Shown: in pieces, positions 14,947 through 22,225 of the stretch | Position numbering within the stretch: the stretch's first letter is position 1 | Layout of the letters: every line of letters starts with the position of its first letter | NCBI GenBank assembly: GCA_045641065.1 | Contig: JAZUGF010000002.1 | Span: 1 to 23,745, forward strand | Direction: 5' to 3' | From: UBA1723 sp045641065 | GTDB lineage: Bacteria > Bacteroidota > Bacteroidia > Bacteroidales > Paludibacteraceae | Length of the DNA: 23,745 bases | The notes under the pieces: model-generated | The model's database searches: none | Seen by the model: the letters and a program-made list of their open reading frames with translations, nothing else | What the model was told of the DNA's origin: nothing | Made by a program: the position numbers and the translations under genes

Positions 14947-16189
14947 TGAATAATTTCAAAAAATCGGATATGAATTTTTTTGATCTTACCCAAGTGTTCC
15001 GATAAATAGACAAACTAACTTTCTTTTTGTATATAAGCACCTCTTGAGCTTTTTCGTTATTCTTAAAATAAGAGTTGATATCTTTAGCTAACTGACGTTT
15101 GTCGTAATTTGTGTCAAGGATTAAAAGAGCTCTTCTTGTTTGTCGAGATGAGTCAATTAAGTCTTCTGCTACAGACGATTTGCCTGTAATTACTTTCATG
15201 TCATACAATAGCAAATTACCATCTTTCTTAAAAATGAAATCGGCAGAAGGAATCTTTCGAGAGTTGGGCAATATCCAAACCTCATTTCCAAATTCTACAG
15301 CTTTCAATGCTCCCATTTTAAGATTATTAATGTCATGCTCTGAGAATGCTGATTTTGCAATGTGGATCTTTGGACAATCCTCATGATCTACATAAACAAT
15401 TCCATTTATGCATGCTTCTAATCTCTTCTTTAATTCAGCACCGGTATAGTCTACCAAATCCTTCATTAATTCCTCAGTAGATTTCTTTTGCGATTCCAAA
15501 TCTTCTATTTGTTTTGTAATTCTCTGATCACATTTTTTTGACATTACACAGTTAAAACAGTTTCCTATAATTTCTGATCTTGAAGCGTCTTTTGCTGTAT
15601 TGTCTCCCTTCACCCCATGCACCTTTCCGTCCGAATTCAAACGGCAAGTCGCACACTTGTTAGGGAAATGCGGATGATCCTGAGAGAATATCTGTTTTGT
15701 CTTGGCTGGGTTGCCACGCAGCCCCGCCTCTGGTTCGGGCATATCCGCTGAGTCGGGCATATCTTCAGGAGCGGTCGGCTCTGCATCAGTCTGCTCAAGC
15801 CAACACTTGCAGTTCCACTGATCACCAGGGCGGTGCTTGTTCCAGAACTTGTCATTGATTGGGAGTGTCAAGCCTTGTCTCCAAAAGACTGCGTGTTCTT
15901 CTCTTGGATTTGCCGATGTTGTAGGCATCCAACGAAGGTTTGGCAGCACATCTGCGTCACGTTGGAACATCTTCCAATCTGCACCCATCTGAGCACGCAG
16001 AACGGCCGTGTCATACTCGGTGCGCAACCACGCCTTGTTGTAGTGGTTGTTGATTGCCTGAGTGTCCTTCTTGAACTGCTCAAAGCTCTTGAGGTTTTCG
16101 TCGCTGTCCACCATTGCCTCAGTCAGCAACGCACACTGGTTGGCGGATCGGTGGAGCGAGAACACGGAGAGCACGGAGGTTCGCTCCAT
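14936..16189 (-). CDS. Orphan phage MuF-type protein with C-terminal nuclease-toxin-like domain (5'-truncated)
   Basis: A 417-residue protein. Residues 17-135 match the phage Mu F/SPP1 gp7 minor head protein family: AWLRTEYDTAVLRAQM, PNLRWMPTTSANPREEH, LTLPINDKFWNKHRPGDQW, NCKCW (Cys127, Cys129). A middle part has CATC (179-182) and CFNC (211-214) plus Cys220, perhaps a zinc knuckle. The C-terminal ~170 residues resemble CdiA_C/BECR nuclease toxins: IPSADF with Asp317, YDMK with Asp330 and Lys332, then a helix with Gln350 and RALLILDTN. This fits the MuF polymorphic toxins of temperate phages. Family members usually carry a further N-terminal head-protein region. Here the first ~15 residues are encoded by CTCCGTG repeat DNA, so the 5' end is probably lost and the annotated ATG may not be used. 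The C-terminal part is clearly more AT-rich than the MuF part. No other phage genes and no recognisable immunity gene are present. Confidence 0.65.
   Translation of the reverse strand: MERTSVLSVFSLHRSANQCALLTEAMVDSDENLKSFEQFKKDTQAINNHYNKAWLRTEYDTAVLRAQMGADWKMFQRDADVLPNLRWMPTTSANPREEHAVFWRQGLTLPINDKFWNKHRPGDQWNCKCWLEQTDAEPTAPEDMPDSADMPEPEAGLRGNPAKTKQIFSQDHPHFPNKCATCRLNSDGKVHGVKGDNTAKDASRSEIIGNCFNCVMSKKCDQRITKQIEDLESQKKSTEELMKDLVDYTGAELKKRLEACINGIVYVDHEDCPKIHIAKSAFSEHDINNLKMGALKAVEFGNEVWILPNSRKIPSADFIFKKDGNLLLYDMKVITGKSSVAEDLIDSSRQTRRALLILDTNYDKRQLAKDINSYFKNNEKAQEVLIYKKKVSLSIYRNTWVRSKKFISDFLKLFNKK
16157..16180. repeat. CTCCGTG tandem units, inverted relative to 11342-11368
   Basis: The minus strand reads CTCCGTGCT then CTCCGTGTT, two units of the 9-bp repeat next to mfd. 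They fall inside the first codons of the MuF-type reading frame, so repeat DNA appears to have replaced the original 5' end. Confidence 0.6.
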
Positions 16190-16274
16190 CTGTAGACTGA
16201 TATCTAACTCTTTTTCTCAAAAATAGGACGTGGTCTATCTCTGAGAGCTCTCAGTCTCTGTGGTTGATTTATAT

Positions 16275-16334
16275 GCGCTCGCCTTCGGCTCGCGCTTGTG
16301 GTGGGCAAGGGCGTTCCGCCCTTTGCAATCCTCA
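16275..16334. repeat. Two-hairpin REP-like repeat, copy C
   Basis: Hairpin 1 (16275-16295): outer GCGC/GCGC, TC/TC mismatch, inner GCC/GGC, loop TTC. Hairpin 2 (16307-16323): AAGGGCG, TTC loop, CGCCCTT. It ends GCAATCCTCA. Preceded by the 80-bp module shared with copy A. Confidence 0.75.
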
Positions 16335-16496
16335 AAATGACGGTCATAAACTACAAATTAGCCACATAAAGGTTGAATTTGTTTAGCAACAACCTCTGCC
16401 AAAACCTATCACAAACATCAATAATTTTCATAAATTTTCGCTAATTCATTTTGATGTAATGGTTTGAGAATATTTTATGATAAAAAAAGGGTAGGA

Positions 16497-16529
16497 ATTG
16501 ATATTTGCATTAAAATTTGATTAATTTCG
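16497..16529 (+). promoter_or_regulatory. Promoter of the spoIID-like gene
   Basis: TAATTTCG (16522-16529) is one base off TAnnTTTG, with ATTG (16497-16500) 21 bp upstream as a partial -33 box. The start codon follows 22 bp later, with AAAGGA a few bases before it as a ribosome site. Confidence 0.45.
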
Positions 16530-16551
16530 CATCGTAAATAAAAGGAATTTT

Positions 16552-17913
16552 ATGACTAATCATTTACGCAGAAGCCACGCGAAGGCTGAGGTTGATAGAG
16601 TTAGAGTAGGCATACAATTAACTGCAGAGGTAAGAGTAAGATTCTCTGGAGATTACGTTTGCAAAATCTATCTGGGAGATGAAGTTATTGAGCAATCAAC
16701 AGTTACTTCAAAGGAAAGAGCAATCGCCATCGCTGATTTAAAATTCGGCGACAGGATGGAGTTTGTGCCTTCTGACGAGAAGAATTGTTATTTTGAGCTT
16801 CAGAATGTGCAGATCGGAACAGATTTTCACTGGCAGGAGCAATATACTTTGTCGTACCGTGGTATACTTGTGATTTGTGCTAAGGAGGATAGAAAAGTTC
16901 AGATTATCAACAACTTGGATATAGAAGAGTACATCCGTTCTGTGATTGGTTCAGAGATGGCTCCTACATGTCCGCTTGAATTATTGAAGGCACACGCTAT
17001 CATCTCACGTACATGGCTTGTTTCTCAGCTTCAGAGAAAAGCAAGAAGTCAGCATCCTTTTTATAAGAAAGCAAAATTTTCTGTTTACAACGACGAGATG
17101 ATCCAGATCTGGGATGTCATGGGACATAACGACTTTGATGTCTGCTCAGACGACCATTGTCAGCGTTACCAGGGATTGAATCCAGATAATAATGTCGACG
17201 AGGCAATCAACGAGACAGCCGGAATGATCCTAAAGAGTGGAGGAGAGGTGTGTGATGCACGATTCTCTAAATGCTGTGGTGGAATCTCGGAGAAGTTCTC
17301 AACTTGCTGGACAGACGAAGATTACGCATATCTAGTGCCAGTAAGAGATAATGTCGAAGCTGAAAAAGATATCAATTATACAGGCGACGCAATGAGTTTG
17401 AAGGATTGGGTTAAGAATCCTCCAACAGACGTCTATTGTGCAACAAAAGACTACTCAATCTTGAGTCGTGTGCTAAAGGCATACGATCAGAAGACAACTG
17501 AGGATATGTTCCGTTGGAGTGTCAAGTACACACGTGAGGAATTGACACAGTTGATCAAGGAGAAGATTGGTGTCGACGTGGGTAAGGTAGTAGAGTTGAA
17601 ACCGGTTGCGATGGGAAAATCAGGACGAATCTCACGATTGGATATCATCGGAACACAGGGCAACAAGGTGATTGGTAAGGAGTTGTTGATCAGAAAGGCA
17701 TTGTCGAAGACACACTTGTTGAGTTCAGCATTCTTCGTAGAGAAGAGTTTTGATGGTCAGACAGAATACTTCACATTGTACGGAGCAGGATGGGGTCACG
17801 GAGTTGGACTATGTCAGGTGGGAGCCGCTGTAATGGCGGAGAAAGGATTCTCATACACTGAGATCTTGAACCACTACTATCCAAATTCGGAGATACAGTT
17901 GATTCGTAAATAA
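16552..17913 (+). CDS. SpoIID/LytB-domain protein, putative peptidoglycan lytic transglycosylase
   Basis: A 453-residue protein of the SpoIID/LytB family; the Bacillus member removes stem-less glycan ends by lytic transglycosylase action. Seen: IEEYIRSVIGSEMAP with Glu135 at the position of the SpoIID catalytic Glu, PLELLKAHAIISRTW, a Cys-rich SKCCGGISEKFSTCW segment, and the C-terminal signature YGAGWGHGVGLCQVGA near 410-424. In a non-sporulating bacterium the role is probably cell-wall turnover. No signal peptide is visible, and an in-frame stop at 16522-16524 precludes an upstream start, so the export route, if any, is unclear. It converges with the metalloprotease gene, with a palindromic repeat between them. 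Confidence 0.88.
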   Translation: MTNHLRRSHAKAEVDRVRVGIQLTAEVRVRFSGDYVCKIYLGDEVIEQSTVTSKERAIAIADLKFGDRMEFVPSDEKNCYFELQNVQIGTDFHWQEQYTLSYRGILVICAKEDRKVQIINNLDIEEYIRSVIGSEMAPTCPLELLKAHAIISRTWLVSQLQRKARSQHPFYKKAKFSVYNDEMIQIWDVMGHNDFDVCSDDHCQRYQGLNPDNNVDEAINETAGMILKSGGEVCDARFSKCCGGISEKFSTCWTDEDYAYLVPVRDNVEAEKDINYTGDAMSLKDWVKNPPTDVYCATKDYSILSRVLKAYDQKTTEDMFRWSVKYTREELTQLIKEKIGVDVGKVVELKPVAMGKSGRISRLDIIGTQGNKVIGKELLIRKALSKTHLLSSAFFVEKSFDGQTEYFTLYGAGWGHGVGLCQVGAAVMAEKGFSYTEILNHYYPNSEIQLIRK

Positions 17914-17950
17914 TTCGTAATTCGTAATTAAGGATTTGAAATACAATATT

Positions 17951-17978
17951 GTAGAGACGGGGCATGCCCCGTCTCTAC
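17951..17978. repeat. GTAGAGACG palindromic repeat, copy 3 (perfect 28-bp palindrome)
   Basis: A perfect inverted repeat with half-site GTAGAGACGGGGCA, lying between two convergent genes and flanked by AATTCGTAATTCGTAATT and GAATTCTTAATTCTTAATT AT-rich short repeats. The hairpin could help termination from both sides, although no T-run adjoins it. Confidence 0.8.
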
Positions 17979-17984
17979 GAATTC

Positions 17985-20120
17985 TTAATTCTTAATTATT
18001 TTCAAAACGCTTCCATCACTCATTTTTACGAGGTTTAAACCTTTCTGTGGCGATGAAAGACGTGCACCTGAGATAGAGTAGTACTCAACCGGATAAATGT
18101 CTCCAGATGCGATTTCTGGCACATTTGTCTCGCCTCCATAGTTTTCGTTTTCGTTATCGTTTTCGTTATCGTTTTCGTTTTCGTTAAATTCATATCCCGT
18201 GCGTGATGATGAGATATGGATGTTGAATACGAATGTCGCTACCGCAGTTTCATTTCCTTTCTTGTATTTGATTGCCTGGCGGATGGTGTAGTTGTCGCCA
18301 TCTTTTGTTTTGCCTGGATATTGTCCAAGTGAGAACGATAATGAGTTGGCGTCAAACTCGCTGAAAACGAATCCTGAAGCGTATGCACTACGGTTGCCTG
18401 AGGCATCAAACCAATGTCCGTAGCCGTTGGCTGTCGACGCTGCGTTGTTGATGGCTCCGTTGGCATCCACTGCGTAGAACATCGCTTTCCCGTCGGCTGG
18501 TCCTGCATTATTCCACTCTGTCATTAGTCCACCTACCGATGCCGCTTGCATCTGAAATGCTGTGCCAAGTAGTGATGCCGCTGCACCGTCGACTTTAATA
18601 TTTGTGCCTACATAGACGCTCGATGAAGCAGGGAAGTAGACGTCGTAATTGATTGTTACATCACTAATTGGACCATTGTTGATATTGGCTGCACCGAAGA
18701 TGTTAGTGTTGGTAAACTCAACAGTGTATGGCCACTGATCATCGTTGGTGATCTCTGTATCCCACTTGTGCTGGATATACTCTGTTGGCGATGGTGAGAC
18801 AACTAAGAATAGTCGTTTTGTTCCTTCTGGCACCACGCAACTAACTTTGCAGCTAACCTCAGCATTGGCATCAGAACCAGTACAATACACCTTCTCATCA
18901 TATAAATATTGGCGTGAACCGTCGTTCATTAAAGCCACATAACCAAGATGGAATCCACGTTTTGAATAGTTGGAGATGGTGTTGTAAGTATTTGTGTTGA
19001 CGGTAGTGAACTTCTCTCCATCGAAATACTGTTTAGAATCACCCTGCGGTAGAGCGGCTCCGTTTGCCAACGATGTGAAATCAGTAGTGATCTCTGTTCC
19101 TGCCTTTGGCACATTAAGAGGGATGATGTTGAATCCCGTCGACTGAGGACAACTGCTATAAGTCACCTGATGCTTTGTGCCGCCAAGTGAAACGTAGTCG
19201 AAACGAAGAGAATTATAGTATTTGTCTGCCTCCTCACGTGCCACATCCAAATCCACCGTCGCCATCTTCATAGCGTATTGGAAATACTCAAGGTAGAGAG
19301 CATTCGCGTCGATACCCTGCAAACTCATGTAAGATTGATTTGGATCGACACCCTTGCCATTATTATGTCTCCATAATTTTCCAATGATGTCAATACCATA
19401 ATTTTCAGCAAGATAGTAATGCCACCAATACGACTGATATCTATGCCACTCATGAGTCATGGCGTAGTTGTGAGTGTTCTTGAAGAGATTCCAACTCTGA
19501 TCCCACTTAAGTTCTGGATAGGATTGGTTTGCCTGCCACTGTGCTGTCTGCTCCCAGAAAGTAGAACCGCTTCCGATGGCTGTACGGAAACCAGCATAGC
19601 CTTTCAAATCCGAGTAAACTTGATATTGGAATGAGTGGCCAACCTCATGAGCGACAGAGTGCCCAACAGGCTTGCTTGTGCTTGGACTCAACCATAATGC
19701 TCCAATAGTGTCGTCGTAGCCACCACCGTAGCAAACCCATTCAGTGGTGTAGTTGAGAAGAATCATCATCTTGTACTTTGAGACGTTGGAATTACCCTCG
19801 TCGCAGAAAGCGAGTTTGCCGACATTCATCGCATAGAAGCCCTCCGCTTTGGCAAGAAGATCGTCAATATCAACACGATAAGTAGAAGCCGCGTTGGTCG
19901 GATTTGTGTTGCCATACTTGTTATCCCAATAGACAATGTAGTTGGCAGTCTCTTTAGAACGAGATTTTGACCAAGTGTACTGATTGTTGGGGTCATTCTC
20001 GCTGTAGATCAGCGTGTCTGTACGGTTCTGCCATTCACGAGGAATGTAGAGACTCTTCTCCGCATAGGAATTCATTGTCACAGATGACAATGCTAGAAGT
20101 GTTAGATAAAGTTTTTTCAT
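17985..20120 (-). CDS. Secreted putative zinc metalloprotease with DUF6055-like catalytic part and DUF4859-like domain
   Basis: A 711-residue secreted protein: signal peptide (residues 1-20, NSYA-EK), then a catalytic-like region with AHEVGHSFQYQ (His158, Glu159, His162), an HExxH zinc motif. Twenty-eight residues later FWEQTAQW offers Glu190 as a candidate third ligand, as in gluzincins. The WHRYQSYWWHYYLAENYG segment fits DUF6055-type proteins. Residues about 490-640 resemble DUF4859 (FYAVDANG, STANGYGHWFDASG, LGQYPGKTKDGDNYTIRQA). Residues 646-660 are a repetitive Asn-Glu/Asn-Asp linker from a hexamer DNA repeat. The tail (YYSISGARLSSPQKGLN, then VKMSDGSVLK) resembles the short C-terminal sorting or anchoring tails of Prevotella secreted proteins. 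Substrate is unknown; mucin or glycoprotein targets are a guess. Zinc-protease activity is inferred from the motif only. Confidence 0.75.
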   Translation of the reverse strand: MKKLYLTLLALSSVTMNSYAEKSLYIPREWQNRTDTLIYSENDPNNQYTWSKSRSKETANYIVYWDNKYGNTNPTNAASTYRVDIDDLLAKAEGFYAMNVGKLAFCDEGNSNVSKYKMMILLNYTTEWVCYGGGYDDTIGALWLSPSTSKPVGHSVAHEVGHSFQYQVYSDLKGYAGFRTAIGSGSTFWEQTAQWQANQSYPELKWDQSWNLFKNTHNYAMTHEWHRYQSYWWHYYLAENYGIDIIGKLWRHNNGKGVDPNQSYMSLQGIDANALYLEYFQYAMKMATVDLDVAREEADKYYNSLRFDYVSLGGTKHQVTYSSCPQSTGFNIIPLNVPKAGTEITTDFTSLANGAALPQGDSKQYFDGEKFTTVNTNTYNTISNYSKRGFHLGYVALMNDGSRQYLYDEKVYCTGSDANAEVSCKVSCVVPEGTKRLFLVVSPSPTEYIQHKWDTEITNDDQWPYTVEFTNTNIFGAANINNGPISDVTINYDVYFPASSSVYVGTNIKVDGAAASLLGTAFQMQAASVGGLMTEWNNAGPADGKAMFYAVDANGAINNAASTANGYGHWFDASGNRSAYASGFVFSEFDANSLSFSLGQYPGKTKDGDNYTIRQAIKYKKGNETAVATFVFNIHISSSRTGYEFNENENDNENDNENENYGGETNVPEIASGDIYPVEYYSISGARLSSPQKGLNLVKMSDGSVLKIIKN
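18141..18182 (-). repeat. In-frame hexamer repeat (GAAAAC/GATAAC, seven units) in the metalloprotease gene
   Basis: On the minus strand, seven GAWAAC units encode alternating Asn with Glu or Asp at residues 646-660. Gain or loss of units keeps the frame, so the linker length can vary by slippage. The same hexamer occurs at 11183-11206. Confidence 0.8.
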
Positions 20121-20183
20121 TGTATATGTTTAATGAGTTGTAGTGGTAATCCCTTGTGGTTACCCATCATCCTTTTGATATTG

Positions 20184-20191
20184 CAAATTTA
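20184..20191 (-). promoter_or_regulatory. -7 promoter box of the metalloprotease gene
   Basis: The minus strand reads TAAATTTG, an exact TAnnTTTG match. TTTG lies 24 bp upstream (plus-strand 20216-20219), slightly far. The leader of about 60 nt can form a small hairpin (GGTAA with TTACC, plus-strand 20135-20165). Confidence 0.5.
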
Positions 20192-20283
20192 GGAAAATAT
20201 CTCATTAGACATAATCAAAATCAATAAATTAGCATTTAAGCTATGATGTTTGGTATTTTTGTTCAATATAGACGCAATGGCTT

Positions 20284-21246
20284 TCAACTCTTTGGTTTTA
20301 TCATGAACTGCATTTGTGGCTTTTTGAACAGTTTGACTATGAAATATTCTGCAATGATCATTGTTGCAAACAGACCTAAAATGCTCAATCTGCTGTCAAT
20401 ATTGAAGGGTTCAGTCACGATATAGTAGATATCAATAACAAGAAAATGAGTGGCGTAGATAATCATTGAGTTTTTGCCGACCCAAGTCAATATTTTTGAT
20501 TTGTAAGGGATTTTCTCAAAAATAGTATTGAATGTGATACAACCAGCGATTGAGAATACAAACCAGAGTAGGTAATCACCTTTCATTAAGGTATTAGGGA
20601 ACATATCAACGTAAGATACTCCTAATATGGCAAACAGAAGATATACCACAATAGAAATTATCCAAACGAAAGGAAGATTCTGCTTGTCTCGCAATATATA
20701 GCCTAACGAATAAAATACTAAACCAGTGCTTACATTACCGAAATATCGTGGTAATGGATTGTCGTTTATGTACAAAAGATAAGCTACGATAAAGGCAGGA
20801 ATAGCAACAACAAAAGGATATTTTGTGTTGTTTTCTGCAAACGAAAAAATGACTCTTACAAGGAAGAATGTGAGTAAAAACCAAAGTGGTAAATTTCCAG
20901 GTAATGCTCCTTTTTCAAAGAGTTCTTTAACTGGATCTATTGTGTAGTGTGTCCAATCATAATCTCCTTTCAATAGTATCGAGATGAAGTATAATATGCA
21001 TCCGACAATTGAGAAAGTAACGTATGGATACAAGAGTTTTTTTGCCGATTTTTGGACGCAATCCTTTACACTTTCGTGCTTAAAAAACATGCCAGATTTG
21101 AAGAAAAACCATGGCATGAAAAAGCTTAGATAAATCTGGAATGGAAATGAATAACAATGTAGCAAGATCATGTCAAGAATCATGATTCCCGCAAATGCAT
21201 CAATGCCTGTCATTCTTAGTGGGGCATTGTTTTCAGTTTTATTCAT
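20284..21246 (-). CDS. Acyltransferase-3-family membrane protein
   Basis: About 320 residues with roughly ten hydrophobic helices. The opening RMTGIDAFAGIMILDMILLHCY corresponds to the conserved first helix of acyltransferase-3 proteins (O-acetyl or succinyl transfer to cell-surface glycans), with His in LLHC at the usual catalytic position. FFMPWFFFKSGMFFK and the late GKNSMIIYATHFL segments are also typical. I place the start at the ATG at 21246 (MNKTENN). An upstream ATG at 21315 would put 23 unconserved residues inside the trxB 3' end. The gene lies 40 bp after trxB on the same strand, so it may be transcribed with lolA and trxB, but the functional link is unclear. The substrate is unknown. 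Confidence 0.8.
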   Translation of the reverse strand: MNKTENNAPLRMTGIDAFAGIMILDMILLHCYSFPFQIYLSFFMPWFFFKSGMFFKHESVKDCVQKSAKKLLYPYVTFSIVGCILYFISILLKGDYDWTHYTIDPVKELFEKGALPGNLPLWFLLTFFLVRVIFSFAENNTKYPFVVAIPAFIVAYLLYINDNPLPRYFGNVSTGLVFYSLGYILRDKQNLPFVWIISIVVYLLFAILGVSYVDMFPNTLMKGDYLLWFVFSIAGCITFNTIFEKIPYKSKILTWVGKNSMIIYATHFLVIDIYYIVTEPFNIDSRLSILGLFATMIIAEYFIVKLFKKPQMQFMIKPKS

Positions 21247-21286
21247 ATGTCTTGAGATTGTATTTGGACTAATTTTATATTCAATT

Positions 21287-22213
21287 TTAAGCTTCCAACA
21301 AGTAATGCTCAGCATCTAGTGCCGCTTTACAACCGCTTGCTGCAGCTGTGATTGCTTGGCGGTAGCGTGGATCACAAACGTCGCCTGCAGCAAACACACC
21401 TTCAATATTTGTATGCGAAGTGCCATTGTTAGTTACTATGTAACCTACTTCGTCGGTTTTTATGACATCTTTCACCAAATCTGAGTTTGGATGATGACCG
21501 ATTGCGATGAATATTCCGTTGACGTCGATGCTCTTTGTTGAGTTGTCTTTGTTGCATACAAGATTAGCTTTCTCAACCTTACCGTCGCCCTCAATTCCGA
21601 TCAATTCGTGATTGAAAAGAACCTCAATATTCTCTTGCGACGCTACTCGTTCCGTCATAACTTTGCTGGCTCTGAAGTAGTCTTTTCTCACTGCCATGTA
21701 GACCTTCTGACAAAGGCCTGCAAGATACAATGCGTCGGCACAAGCAGTGTCTCCAGCACCTACTACCAATACTGTTTTTTTACGGAAGAAGAAGCCATCA
21801 CAAGTGGCACAGGCAGATACTCCCATACCTGCATATTTTCTCTCGTCATCGATGCCGAGATGTTTGGCACTTGCACCTGTTGCGATGATCACTGTGTCTG
21901 CTTCAATCTCAATTTCATCATCAACAATGACACTCTTTTTCTTGCCTTCAAGGCTAACTTTTGTGACGAATCCAGAGCGTATGTCAGCACCGAATTTCAA
22001 GGCCTGATTACGCATATCTTCCATCATATCATAGCCACCAACTCCCTCTGGATAACCAGGGAAATTCTCAACTGTTGTTGTCTGAGTCAACTGTCCGCCA
22101 GGAAGCAAACCTTCAATTAGAATTGGTTTTAGATTAGCTCTTGACGCATAAATTGCTGCTGTGTAACCAGCAGGACCAGATCCGATAATCAGGCATTTTG
22201 TAGTCTCTTTCAT
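21287..22213 (-). CDS. trxB: Thioredoxin reductase
   Basis: A 308-residue cytoplasmic FAD/NADPH disulfide reductase that keeps thioredoxin reduced. Seen: FAD-binding GSGPAG at 11-16, the redox CATCDG with Cys135 and Cys138, the NADPH-binding VVGAGDTACADA at about 150-161, and the FAD site TNIEGVFAAGDVCD near the end. The 2'-phosphate-binding HRR of the E. coli enzyme reads VRK here (AVRKDYFRAS), which I believe is common in Bacteroidetes. The start lies 12 bp after the lolA-like gene, an order often seen in Bacteroidales. Nothing is missing. Confidence 0.96.
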   Translation of the reverse strand: MKETTKCLIIGSGPAGYTAAIYASRANLKPILIEGLLPGGQLTQTTTVENFPGYPEGVGGYDMMEDMRNQALKFGADIRSGFVTKVSLEGKKKSVIVDDEIEIEADTVIIATGASAKHLGIDDERKYAGMGVSACATCDGFFFRKKTVLVVGAGDTACADALYLAGLCQKVYMAVRKDYFRASKVMTERVASQENIEVLFNHELIGIEGDGKVEKANLVCNKDNSTKSIDVNGIFIAIGHHPNSDLVKDVIKTDEVGYIVTNNGTSHTNIEGVFAAGDVCDPRYRQAITAAASGCKAALDAEHYLLEA

Positions 22214-22225
22214 CGTTATTAATTA

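Larger units (their letters stand above)
16190..16551. other. Repeat-filled intergenic region between MuF-type gene and spoIID-like gene
   Basis: A 362-bp stretch without a gene. Its first ~145 bp are the dispersed module shared with 1413-1502, including a perfect 14-bp palindrome CTGAGAGCTCTCAG (16241-16254), continuing into two-hairpin repeat copy C. The remainder is AT-rich and holds the promoter of the spoIID-like gene. Confidence 0.65.

Noticed and set aside
14851..14949. 32-codon protein gene (MSKDRQGNV...)
   Set aside because: The start lies only 2 bp after the -7 box, there is no ribosome site, and the frame runs through the terminator. Kept only as an alternative to the small RNA.
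21247..21315. N-terminal extension of the acyltransferase from the ATG at 21315
   Set aside because: It would overlap trxB by 29 bp and add residues with no family likeness; the ATG at 21246 begins just before the conserved first helix.
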